Shown in pieces: positions 25,234 through 32,522 of a stretch of 64,000 nucleotides of DNA; position 1 is the first letter of the stretch, and every line of letters starts with the position of its first letter. A model generated the notes under the pieces. The model searched no databases. It was given only the letters and a program-made list of their open reading frames with translations, and was not told where the DNA came from. The position numbers were made by a program, and so were the translations under genes. The stretch spans positions 1-64,000 of the forward strand of contig NZ_JAKTNT010000008.1 in NCBI RefSeq assembly GCF_022760925.1, given 5' to 3'. Source of the stretch: Thermus hydrothermalis (lineage in GTDB: Bacteria; Deinococcota; Deinococci; Deinococcales; Thermaceae).

Positions 25234-25749
25234 CTACCGTGAGGCGAGGCGGAAGCCGGTAAGGCAGGTGGGGCTTTGGCTGAAGGTGGTCACGGAGCTG
25301 GTGGCTGCCAGGTTCCCCCAGCGGATCTCCAGGGTGTAGCGGCGGTTGCGGGGCAACCAGAGCTCAAAGAACCCGTCCTTCCCCGATCTGACCTGGGTCT
25401 TGAGCACCTCCTTTTCCCCCTCCAGCACCCGAACCTCAAAGACCTCCTCCTGGAGTTCCCCCGTGCAGCTGGAGAAGTAGTGGACCTGGCAGGGATGGGT
25501 ACGGCTCACGTAGGGGGCTATCGCCAGGAGGAAGCGGTCCTTGAGGGCCACCTGGGCCTTGCGGCCGTCCGGGAACTCGAAGAAGAAGGCCTCGGGGGTC
25601 ACGTAGCTCACCACCCTTTGCCCTTCCTCCCGCCACCGCTTGGCCAGAGCCAGGGCCTCTTCGGGCTTCAGGCCTTTGAGGGCCTCGGGGGAGGGAGTCT
25701 GGGCCAGGCCTAAAGCCACGCCTAGGGCAAGCGCCAGAAGCTTCTTCAT
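25234..25749 (-). CDS. cueP: CueP-family periplasmic copper-resistance protein
   Basis: 171 residues. Signal peptide (about 1-17). The CueP signature is clear: HPCQVHYFSSCTGEL, DGFFELWLPRNRRYTLEI and TTFSQSPTCLTGFRL, giving the three conserved cysteines. In Salmonella CueP binds periplasmic copper and supports copper tolerance. I use the ATG at 25749 because TAGGGT ends seven bases before it, so the mRNA is probably leaderless; three upstream codons are open but would sit inside the promoter. First gene of a pair with the propeller protein. Confidence 0.88.
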   Translation of the reverse strand: MKKLLALALGVALGLAQTPSPEALKGLKPEEALALAKRWREEGQRVVSYVTPEAFFFEFPDGRKAQVALKDRFLLAIAPYVSRTHPCQVHYFSSCTGELQEEVFEVRVLEGEKEVLKTQVRSGKDGFFELWLPRNRRYTLEIRWGNLAATSSVTTFSQSPTCLTGFRLASR

Positions 25750-25756
25750 GGCTCTC

Positions 25757-25789
25757 ACCCTAAGCCTTGCCCGTTAAGCCTGTGTAAAG
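25757..25789 (-). promoter_or_regulatory. Proposed copper-box promoter of cueP
   Basis: Read on the minus strand: CTTTAC (25789-25784), four bases, GCTTAAC (25779-25773), ten bases, TAGGGT (25762-25757), then seven bases to the ATG. The box lies within the last codons of the histidine kinase gene. Confidence 0.7.
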
Positions 25790-26881
25790 GGGCAGGGTGA
25801 AGCGGAAAACGCTTCCCCGGCCCAGCTGGCTTTCCACCCAGATCCTTCCCCCCATGGCTTCTACCAGGCTCTTGGCGATGGTGAGGCCCACTCCGGTTCC
25901 CCCATCCTGACGGCTGCGGGAGGGGTCTATGCGGTAGAAGCGCTCAAAGATGCGGGGAAGGTGTTCCTCGGGGATGCCGGGCCCTGTGTCCTCCACGCTG
26001 AAGACCACCGCCTGGCCTGTCCTTTCCGCCCCAAGCCTCACCCTTCCTCCCTCCGGGGTATGGCGGAGGGCGTTGGAAAGCAGGTTGGCGAGCACCTGGA
26101 GGGTCCGTTCCGCATCGGCCCAGACCCGGGGAAGAAAGGAGGGGGCCGCCACCTCCAGGGCCACTCCCTTGGCCTGGAAGGCGGGGCGGAAGCGTTCCGC
26201 CGCCTGTTCCAGGAGTTCTTTGGGATCCAGGGGCCCGGGGTGAAGCTCCACGGCTCCCGACTCCACCTGGGAAACCAGGGAGAGGTCCCGGACCAGCCGG
26301 CTCATGGCCCGCACTTCCTGCTGGATCCTTTCCGCTGCCTTTTCAGGCTCCATGACCCTGTCCGCCAGGGCCTCGGCGTAGGCCTGCAGGGCGGATAGGG
26401 GGGTCCTGAGCTCGTGGGCTACGGTGCCGATGAGCTCTACCCGGCTTTGTTCCACCTTTTCCAGGGCCTCGGCCAGGCGGTTGAAGTGGAGGGCCAGCTC
26501 GCCCAGCTCGTCCTGCTCCAGAAGGGGAAGGCGCACCCGGTACTCCCCTTGGGCCATGCGCCGGCTTCCCTCGGAAAGAAGCCTTGCGGTGCGGGAGAAA
26601 CGCAGGCTGGCGAAGGAGGCGGAAAGGGCAGCCCCGGCCACGGAGAGGGGAAGGGCGGCGAGGAGGGCGGTAGTGAGGGTGGAACGCAGGCCCGCCTCGA
26701 GGTCCCGCCTCAAGGCCTCGCCCATCATGAGCCCCCCCATCATGGAGAGGGCGTGGTACATGCGCTCCACGTGTCCCCGGTAGAAGGAGGGAGCCAGGGC
26801 TTCGGCCAGGAGGAAGAACAGGAAAAGGGCCAGGAGGGCCACCAGGAGATGGCTGAGGAAGAGCTTAGCGAAGAGGCGCAT
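25760..26881 (-). CDS. Sensor histidine kinase, probably copper-responsive (CopS-like)
   Basis: 373 residues from the ATG at 26881, which overlaps the regulator gene. Two transmembrane helices flank a short periplasmic loop with YRGHVERMYHALSMMGGLMM, which is rich in Met and His, as expected for a copper sensor. Then HAMP (about 95-145), dimerisation/H-box GTVAHELRTPLSAL, N-box NLLSNALRHTPEGG, and G boxes DTGPGIPEE and GGTGVGLTIA. It autophosphorylates and passes phosphate to the adjacent OmpR-type regulator. The copper assignment rests on the loop and on the neighbours. Confidence 0.9.
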   Translation of the reverse strand: MRLFAKLFLSHLLVALLALFLFFLLAEALAPSFYRGHVERMYHALSMMGGLMMGEALRRDLEAGLRSTLTTALLAALPLSVAGAALSASFASLRFSRTARLLSEGSRRMAQGEYRVRLPLLEQDELGELALHFNRLAEALEKVEQSRVELIGTVAHELRTPLSALQAYAEALADRVMEPEKAAERIQQEVRAMSRLVRDLSLVSQVESGAVELHPGPLDPKELLEQAAERFRPAFQAKGVALEVAAPSFLPRVWADAERTLQVLANLLSNALRHTPEGGRVRLGAERTGQAVVFSVEDTGPGIPEEHLPRIFERFYRIDPSRSRQDGGTGVGLTIAKSLVEAMGGRIWVESQLGRGSVFRFTLPLYTGLTGKA

Positions 26882-27542
26882 CGGTTTCCCGGAAGCGGTA
26901 TCCCACACCCCGCACCGTTTCGATGAACCGGGGGTTTTCCGGATCGTCCATGAGCTTTTTTCTCAAAGCAGCGATGTGCACGTCCACCACCCGGTCTATG
27001 CCCGGGAAATCCGGCCCCCATACCTTTTCCAAGAGCCTTTCCCGGGTGAAGACCATCCCCGGATGCTGGGCCAGGGTGAGGAGGAGGTCAAATTCCAGCT
27101 GGGAAAGGGGAAGGGGCTTGCCCTCCAGGTAGGCCTGCCGCTCCTTGGGAAGAAGGCGCAAGGGGCCATAGTTGAGCTCTTCCTTGAGGCCAGCCCGCCT
27201 GAGGAGGGCCTTGACCCGGGCCACCACCTCCTTGGGGCTGAAGGGCTTGACCACGTAGTCGTCGGCCCCGAGCTCCAGCCCCTTAACCCTTTCCTCCTCC
27301 TCTCCTCTTGCCGTCAGCATGAGGATGGGTAGCTCGGGCCTTTCCCGGCGGACCTCCGCCAGAACCCGGAAGCCATCCAGCTTGGGCAGCATGAGGTCCA
27401 GGATGATGAGATCGGCCCGGGGAAAAAGCTCCAGGGCCTTTTCCCCATCTTTTGCCTCCAGCACCTCAAACCCAGCCCCCCTCAGGTAGGCCCCCAGGAC
27501 CTCGAGGAGGGCCGGGTCGTCGTCCGCCAGGAGGACCTTCAT
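26865..27542 (-). CDS. OmpR-family response regulator (CopR-like)
   Basis: 225 residues. Receiver domain with DDD at 7-9, phospho-acceptor Asp49 in LIILDLMLP, Thr in MLTARG and Lys in VKPFSPKE, then a winged-helix DNA-binding domain ending VRGVGYRF. The start overlaps the SHOCT gene as ATGA and its end overlaps the kinase by 17 bases. It is the best candidate to bind the direct-repeat-like box (TAAG/TAAAG about ten bases apart) found at five promoters of this island, including the one in front of its own operon. Confidence 0.92.
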   Translation of the reverse strand: MKVLLADDDPALLEVLGAYLRGAGFEVLEAKDGEKALELFPRADLIILDLMLPKLDGFRVLAEVRRERPELPILMLTARGEEEERVKGLELGADDYVVKPFSPKEVVARVKALLRRAGLKEELNYGPLRLLPKERQAYLEGKPLPLSQLEFDLLLTLAQHPGMVFTRERLLEKVWGPDFPGIDRVVDVHIAALRKKLMDDPENPRFIETVRGVGYRFRETDAPLR

Positions 27543-27751
27543 GCCAGGTCCCGCTTCATCCGCTCAAAGGTTTCCTTGTCGATCTCCCCCCTGGCGTAGC
27601 GCTCCCTTAGCACCTCTAAGGCCCGGTCCCGCCGCTCAGGGGCTAAGGTCCTGACGATCCAGTAGACCAAGAGGCCTAGGAGGGCGAACCAAAGGAGGCT
27701 TAAGAGGGGCCCCCACCAGCCCAGGTACCCACCGTGGTCGCACCACCACAT
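27539..27751 (-). CDS. SHOCT-domain membrane protein 2
   Basis: 70 residues from the ATG at 27751 (AGGAGG eight bases upstream); a GTG three codons earlier is possible. A short Trp/Cys/His-bearing start (MWWCDHGG), one transmembrane helix (about 12-33), and a C-terminal SHOCT motif LEVLRERYARGEIDKETFERMKRDL. Leads the two-component operon and overlaps the regulator start. Paralogous in design to the SHOCT protein at 22.7 kb. Confidence 0.8.
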   Translation of the reverse strand: MWWCDHGGYLGWWGPLLSLLWFALLGLLVYWIVRTLAPERRDRALEVLRERYARGEIDKETFERMKRDLA

Positions 27752-27771
27752 ACCTTTCACCTCCTAGTTCC

Positions 27772-27804
27772 AGCTTAGCCTCGGCGGATTAAGCTACGGT
27801 AAAG
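27772..27804 (-). promoter_or_regulatory. Proposed copper-box promoter of the SHOCT 2/two-component operon
   Basis: Read on the minus strand: CTTTAC (27804-27799), four bases, GCTTAAT (27794-27788), ten bases, TAAGCT (27777-27772). The transcript would have a 15-base leader with a ribosome site. The box overlaps the last codons of copA, and its presence implies autoregulation. Confidence 0.68.
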
Positions 27805-30164
27805 CTCCTTGGCTGGAACCCTTTTAGCCTCAAGGAGTTGCTGAGCACGAAGAGGCTGGAGAGGGTCATGGCACCGGCCGCCAGCATGGGGTTCAGAAGA
27901 AGCCCGGTGAAGGGGTAAAGAGCCCCGGCCGCCACGGGGATGAGGAGGATGTTGTAGGCGTAGGCCCAGAAGAAGTTGAGGTAGATGGTCCGAAGGGTAC
28001 GCCGTGCCAGAAGGATGGCGTCCACCAAGCTTTCCAGGCTCGGAGAAAGCAGGATGACATCCCCTGCCTCCACGGCGATGTCCGTGCCCGTGGCCAGGGC
28101 GATGCCCGCATCGGCCTGGGCCAAGGCGGCGGCGTCGTTGATGCCGTCCCCCACAAAGATCACCTTCCGCCCCTGGGCCTGGAGGTGCCGTATGGCCTCC
28201 ACCTTACCCTCAGGGCGCACCCCGGCCAGCACCTCCTCTATGCCCAAGGCCTCGGCCACCCGCCTGGCCGGGATGGGGTGGTCCCCGGTGAGGAGGACGG
28301 GTTTGAGGCCCAGGGCCTTTAAAGCGGCCACCACCCTTCGCGCCTCGGGCTTGGGGGGGTCAAAGACCCCGAAGGCGGCCAAAAGCCTCTCCCCATCCGC
28401 CAGGTAAAGGGGAGTGTAGCCCTTTTCGGATAGCTCCCAGGCCTCCTTGGGAAGCGCCACCCCAAGCCTCTCCATCAGGGCTGGACCCCCCAGGTAAAGC
28501 TTCTTCCCCTCCACCACTCCCTCGATCCCCTCCCCGGGAAGAGCCCGCACCGCCTGGGCCTCGGGCAGGCTGAGATCCCTGGCTGCCTCCAGAACCGCCT
28601 TGGCGATGGGGTGTTCGCTTCCCCGCTCCAAGGCGGCGGCGAGGCGCAAGGCCTCCTCAGGGCTTAGGGCAAACCCCAGGCGTTCCGTGAGGGTGGGCTT
28701 CCCTTGGGTCAGGGTCCCGGTCTTGTCCAGGACCACGGTATCCGCCCGGGCGAGGCCTTCGATGGCCTGGCCCTTGCGGAAGAGGAGGCCGAGCTGGGCC
28801 GCCCGCCCCGTGGCCACAGCGATGGCCGCTGGGGTGGCGAGGCCCATGGCGCAAGGGCAGGCGATGAGGAGCACGGAAAGGAGGGCCACGAAGGCGTAGG
28901 AGAGGCCGGGGCCATAGAGAATCCAAAGGGTAAAGGTGATAAGGGCGATGATGAGCACGATGGGCACGAAGACGCTGGCGATGCGGTCCGCCACCTCCTG
29001 CACCCGGGGCTTGTAGGCCTGGGCTTCCTCCACCAGGCGGGCCATCTGGGCCAGGACCGTGGCCTCCCCCACCCGGCTTACCCGGATGAGGAGGGGACCT
29101 TCCCCGTTCACCGTACCCCCCACCACCTCATCCCCGGGCTTTTTGACCTTGGGAATGGGCTCCCCGGTGAGCATGGCCTCGTCCACGTGGCTAAAGCCCT
29201 CCACCACCACCCCATCTGCGGGGATGCGCTCCCCGGGAAGCACCCGCACCAGATCCCCGGGGATGAGGGCCTCGGCGGGGATTTCCCTTTCCTCCCCTTC
29301 CTGAACCACCCGGGCGGTCTTGGGCCTCAAGGCCAGGAGCTTGCGGATGGCCTCCGAGGCCTTCCCCTTGGCCTTTTCCTCCAGGTGCTTGCCCAAAAGG
29401 ATCAGGGCCAGGATCACCGCCCCCGCCTCGAGGTAGAGATGGCGGGCCTCCTCGGGGAAAAGGGTGGGGAAGAGGAGGACCAAAAAGGAGTAAAGGTAGG
29501 CGCTTCCCGCCCCCAGGGCCACCAGGGTGCTCATGCCCAGGGAGCGGTGCCGGATCTCCGCCAGGGCCTGGCGGAAGAAGCGCCGGCCGGCGTAGAGGAC
29601 GGGGAGGGCGGTGAGGACCTGGAAGAGAGGAGGAAGGTGGGGAAGGGGAAGAAGCATGGGCCCCATGGCTAGGAGAAGGGTGAGGAAGGCAAAGGGCAGG
29701 GCGATGAGGAGGTCCAAGGGATAAGCGGGGGCCCGTTTTTCCTCCTGGACCACCTCCAGGGGCTCGTACCCTGCATCCCGGATGGCCTGGCGCAGGCGGG
29801 GCAGGGTCACGGTGTCCGGGAGGTACTCCACGAAGGCCTTCTCCGTGGCCAGGTTCACGTGGGCGGAAAGCACCCCGGGTAGCTTCTTCAAGGCCCTTTC
29901 CACCCGGGCCACGCAGGCGGCGCAGGTCATGCCCTTTACGGGGATCTCCGCCCGGGCCACCACGGGCTCGTAGCCGGCCTCCTCCACCTGCTTCAGGACC
30001 TCCTTGAGGTCTATGCCTTCCTGGAGGCGCAAAAAGGCTTCCTCGGTGGTGAGGTTGACCCGGGCTTCCTCCACGCCCGGGGCCCTTTTCAAGGCCCTTT
30101 CCACCCGCACCACGCACGAGGCGCAGGTCATTCCCTTTACCCCTACCTTCACTTCCAATGCCAT
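27789..30164 (-). CDS. copA: CopA copper-exporting P-type ATPase
   Basis: 791 residues from the ATG at 30164 (AGGGGG about nine bases upstream). Two N-terminal HMA domains, each with a metal-binding CxxC (GMTCASC near residue 12 and GMTCAAC near residue 80). The membrane site is CPC ([14 protein letters not shown]), marking a P1B-1 Cu(I) pump. [17 protein letters not shown] and [22 protein letters not shown] complete the set. It exports cytoplasmic Cu(I). It follows csoR in the copZ-csoR-copA operon; the codons upstream of 30164 are open but overlap the csoR end. Confidence 0.95.
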   Translation of the reverse strand: MALEVKVGVKGMTCASCVVRVERALKRAPGVEEARVNLTTEEAFLRLQEGIDLKEVLKQVEEAGYEPVVARAEIPVKGMTCAACVARVERALKKLPGVLSAHVNLATEKAFVEYLPDTVTLPRLRQAIRDAGYEPLEVVQEEKRAPAYPLDLLIALPFAFLTLLLAMGPMLLPLPHLPPLFQVLTALPVLYAGRRFFRQALAEIRHRSLGMSTLVALGAGSAYLYSFLVLLFPTLFPEEARHLYLEAGAVILALILLGKHLEEKAKGKASEAIRKLLALRPKTARVVQEGEEREIPAEALIPGDLVRVLPGERIPADGVVVEGFSHVDEAMLTGEPIPKVKKPGDEVVGGTVNGEGPLLIRVSRVGEATVLAQMARLVEEAQAYKPRVQEVADRIASVFVPIVLIIALITFTLWILYGPGLSYAFVALLSVLLIACPCAMGLATPAAIAVATGRAAQLGLLFRKGQAIEGLARADTVVLDKTGTLTQGKPTLTERLGFALSPEEALRLAAALERGSEHPIAKAVLEAARDLSLPEAQAVRALPGEGIEGVVEGKKLYLGGPALMERLGVALPKEAWELSEKGYTPLYLADGERLLAAFGVFDPPKPEARRVVAALKALGLKPVLLTGDHPIPARRVAEALGIEEVLAGVRPEGKVEAIRHLQAQGRKVIFVGDGINDAAALAQADAGIALATGTDIAVEAGDVILLSPSLESLVDAILLARRTLRTIYLNFFWAYAYNILLIPVAAGALYPFTGLLLNPMLAAGAMTLSSLFVLSNSLRLKGFQPRSFTVA

Positions 30165-30250
30165 AGCTTCATACCCCCTAGCGGAAACCCCTTTGCTTTC
30201 CCCGGGCTGGTGTGCCCTTGGGCTTCTGCCCCGCCCTGGACCGGGTGGGA

Positions 30251-30535
30251 TCAACGGTACTTGAGGGCCTCCATCAGTTCCTCCACGATTTCCTCCACGT
30301 CCCCCCGCTCGTGGGCGGTGGCCACGTGGTCCCGGAGGTGGGCCCTTAAGACCATCTCCCCCACCCGGTCCAGGGCACCCTCCACCGCCTTGAGTTGCTT
30401 CAGCACGTCCACGCAGTAGACGTGGGGATCCTCCAGCATGCGCAGGATGCCCTCGAGGTGGCCCTTGGCGGAGAGAAGGCGCCTTTTGGCCTCTTCCCGC
30501 ACCTTGGGGTCCAGGTGGAGGGGGTGGCGGGGCAC
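30251..30535 (-). CDS. csoR: CsoR copper-sensing repressor
   Basis: 94 residues, an all-helical DUF156 repressor. The ligand set is Cys41 (VYCVDVL), His66 (RAHL) and His70 (RDH), matching the C-H-H arrangement described for the T. thermophilus CsoR rather than the C-H-C of other CsoRs. It releases DNA when copper binds. GTG start at 30535. Second gene of copZ-csoR-copA, so it controls its own operon through the dyads upstream of copZ. Confidence 0.95.
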   Translation of the reverse strand: MPRHPLHLDPKVREEAKRRLLSAKGHLEGILRMLEDPHVYCVDVLKQLKAVEGALDRVGEMVLRAHLRDHVATAHERGDVEEIVEELMEALKYR

Positions 30536-30544
30536 AGGGCCTCC

Positions 30545-30745
30545 TTAGCCCGCCAGGGCGGCCCGGTAGCCTTCCTCTTCCACGGCCCGGATCAAGGCCT
30601 CAGGGTCCGCCTTGCCCTCCACCAGGGCCTCGGCCCGTTCCAGGCTCACCTCGACCTTCTCCACCCCGGGCACCTTCATGAGGGCCTTCTTGACCGCCAT
30701 CACGCAGTGGTTGCAGGTCATGCCTTCTACCTTGAGTTTCAGCAT
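30545..30745 (-). CDS. copZ: CopZ copper chaperone
   Basis: 66 residues, a single HMA domain with GMTCNHC (Cys11 and Cys14). Carries Cu(I) in the cytoplasm to CopA and CsoR. First gene of the operon, with GGAGG shortly before its ATG and two overlapping CsoR-type dyads in its promoter. Confidence 0.95.
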   Translation of the reverse strand: MLKLKVEGMTCNHCVMAVKKALMKVPGVEKVEVSLERAEALVEGKADPEALIRAVEEEGYRAALAG

Positions 30746-30758
30746 CCCTTACCTCCCC

Positions 30759-30788
30759 CCACCCCAGGTGGGGTGGGTACTCCCACCC
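30759..30788 (-). promoter_or_regulatory. Double CsoR-type operator over the copZ promoter
   Basis: Two perfect 7-4-7 inverted repeats share sequence: CCACCCC/GGGGTGG (30759-30776) and GGGTGGG/CCCACCC (30771-30788). The C4-G4 core resembles known CsoR operators. They cover the -10 and start-site region, so occupancy would block RNA polymerase. Confidence 0.8.
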
Positions 30789-30813
30789 TAGCGCTTCTTC
30801 CGCCTGCCGTCAA
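30785..30813 (-). promoter_or_regulatory. Promoter of copZ-csoR-copA
   Basis: On the minus strand TTGACG (30813-30808), 17-base spacer, TAGGGT (30790-30785). It overlaps the CsoR-type dyads. Confidence 0.75.
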
Positions 30814-30818
30814 GGACA

Positions 30819-30845
30819 AAGGCCCCAAGTCCTCCTTGGGGCCTT
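30819..30845 (-). terminator. Hairpin ending the suf operon
   Basis: AAGGCCCCAAG and CTTGGGGCCTT, 11 base pairs with a five-base loop, about 18 bases after the Rieske stop. Only a short T run follows, so it may need help or may insulate the copZ promoter lying directly behind it. Confidence 0.7.
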
Positions 30846-30862
30846 GCGAACGGGATGGGCGT

Positions 30863-31165
30863 CTATAGGTCCAGAAGGATGGTATCCCCCTCCAGCTTGG
30901 CGGGGAATACCTTTACCGGCTTGGGGGCGGGCAGGGTCTGCCGGCCCGTCTTCAGGTCAAAGCGGGCCCCGTGCCGGGGGCAGACGATCTGGCCGTCTTC
31001 CACATCCCCCTCGTGGAGGGGGCCGCCGTCGTGGGTGCAGATGTCCTCCAGGGCGAAGACCTCCTCCCCGGTGTAGAGGAGGAGGATGGGCTTCTTGTGC
31101 TCGGGCCTTTTGACCACCAGCCTGCCGTTTTCCAGCTCGCTCAGCTTGGCCACCGGGGTCCACAT
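30863..31165 (-). CDS. Rieske [2Fe-2S] ferredoxin in the suf operon
   Basis: 100 residues, a soluble Rieske domain with CTHDGGPL (Cys43, His45) and CPRHGARFD (Cys62, His65). No membrane anchor, so it is not the bc1 Rieske protein. It starts five bases after sufD and closes the operon. Such small Rieske proteins are electron carriers; a role in supplying electrons for cluster assembly is suggested only by position. Confidence 0.88.
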   Translation of the reverse strand: MWTPVAKLSELENGRLVVKRPEHKKPILLLYTGEEVFALEDICTHDGGPLHEGDVEDGQIVCPRHGARFDLKTGRQTLPAPKPVKVFPAKLEGDTILLDL

Positions 31166-31170
31166 GGCCT

Positions 31171-32466
31171 TCAGATTCTAACCTTTTCCTCGATCACCGC
31201 CTCGAGGTGGGCCCTTAGGGCCTTTAGAGGAATGCGGTTAAGGACGTCCGCCAGGTGGGCCTTGACCAAAAGCTCCTGGGCGAGGCTACGGGACAGGCCC
31301 CGGGACTGCAGGTAGAAGAGTTGCATCTCGTCCACGGGGGCGGTGGTGCTGCCGTGGGTGCAACGCACGTCGTTGGCCCCGATCTCCAGCTGGGGGATGG
31401 AGTCCACCCGGGCGGTGGGGGAGAGGATGAGGTTGCGGTTGGCCTGGTAGGCGTCGGTCTTCTGGGCTCCCCGCTCCAGCTTGATGAGGCCGGAAAAGAC
31501 CGCCCGGGCCTCGTCCTTCACCGCTCCCTTGTAGAGGAGGTCGCTTCGGGTATGGTGCTCCACGTGGTGCTGCAGGGTGTAGTGGTCGAAGTGCTGGAGG
31601 CCGTGGCCGAAGTAAAGCCCCAGCATCTCGCTTTCCGCTCCCGGGCCCAACAGCTCCGAGGCCACCTCGCTCCGGGCGTAGCGCCCGCCCAGGTTCACCA
31701 CCAGGTCGTTTAGGGCAGCATCCCGCTCCAGCAGGGCCCGTTGGCGGTGGAAGTGCCACACCCCCTCCCCGAAGGTCTGGATGTGGGCGTGGCGGAGCCG
31801 GGCCCCAGGGCGGAGGACCATCTCCGTGGCGGAGAGGTGCAGGGTGGGGGCGAGGTCGGGGGAGAGGTACTCCTCAATGTAGGCGGCCTTGGCGTTGTCC
31901 TCGAGGACGAGGAGGCTCCGCCCAGCGGAGGCCTTGCCCCCTTCCAAGAGCACCTTGAAGACCCCTAGGGGCTTTTCCACCTCTAGCCCTGCGGGCACGT
32001 AGAGGAAGGCCCCATGGGTGAAGAAGGCGCTATTTTGGGCGGCGAACTTGTCCTCGGTGTAGACCCCCTGGAAGAGGGCGCTTTCCACCTTAGCGGGGTG
32101 GGCCTTCAGGGCCTCGGCCAAGGAGGTGAAGACGAGCCCCTGGGCCGTGAGCTCCTCGGGCACCTCGGCGTAGACGAGGTCGGGCCCCACGAAGACCAAA
32201 AAGCCGGAGACGTCCGTCTTCTCCAGGCGGCGCTTCACGGGCTCGGGAAGCGCATCCCGGGAAAGCCTTAGGCCCTTTGGGGCCTCCACCGCCTCTTCCA
32301 AGGGGGCCTCGGAAAGGTCGGTGTAGCGCCAGTTCTCGTCCTTCTTGCTGGGGTAGGGGAGGTGGGCGAAGGCCTCGAGGGCCCTAAGCCGCTTCTCCAA
32401 GAGCCAGGCGGGCTCGCCCAGCGTCTGGGAGATGGCCTCCACCTGCGTCTTGTCCAGTACCTGCAT
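31171..32466 (-). CDS. sufD: SufD Fe-S cluster assembly scaffold subunit
   Basis: 431 residues. Parallel beta-helix SufB/SufD family core (RSLLVLEDNAKAAYIEEYLS, LQHHVEHHTRSDLLYKGAVKDEARAVFSGLI, NDVRCTHGSTTAPVDEMQLFYLQSRGL). The conserved His of CTHGSTT is present. It partners SufB and SufC in the SufBCD complex. A hairpin with a T run sits between sufB and the sufD ribosome site, so sufD may be made at a lower level than sufB and sufC. Confidence 0.94.
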   Translation of the reverse strand: MQVLDKTQVEAISQTLGEPAWLLEKRLRALEAFAHLPYPSKKDENWRYTDLSEAPLEEAVEAPKGLRLSRDALPEPVKRRLEKTDVSGFLVFVGPDLVYAEVPEELTAQGLVFTSLAEALKAHPAKVESALFQGVYTEDKFAAQNSAFFTHGAFLYVPAGLEVEKPLGVFKVLLEGGKASAGRSLLVLEDNAKAAYIEEYLSPDLAPTLHLSATEMVLRPGARLRHAHIQTFGEGVWHFHRQRALLERDAALNDLVVNLGGRYARSEVASELLGPGAESEMLGLYFGHGLQHFDHYTLQHHVEHHTRSDLLYKGAVKDEARAVFSGLIKLERGAQKTDAYQANRNLILSPTARVDSIPQLEIGANDVRCTHGSTTAPVDEMQLFYLQSRGLSRSLAQELLVKAHLADVLNRIPLKALRAHLEAVIEEKVRI

Positions 32467-32477
32467 CTTGCCTCCTC

Positions 32478-32505
32478 AAAAAGGAAGAGGCCCTTGGCCC
32501 CTTCC
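32478..32505 (-). terminator. Intra-operon terminator between sufB and sufD
   Basis: Read on the minus strand: GGAAGGGGCC, AAG, GGCCTCTTCC (ten pairs, one G-U), then TTTTT, directly before the GGAGG of sufD. It looks like an intrinsic terminator that lets only part of the transcripts through. Confidence 0.75.
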
Positions 32506-32522
32506 CAAGACACGTCTGGCCT

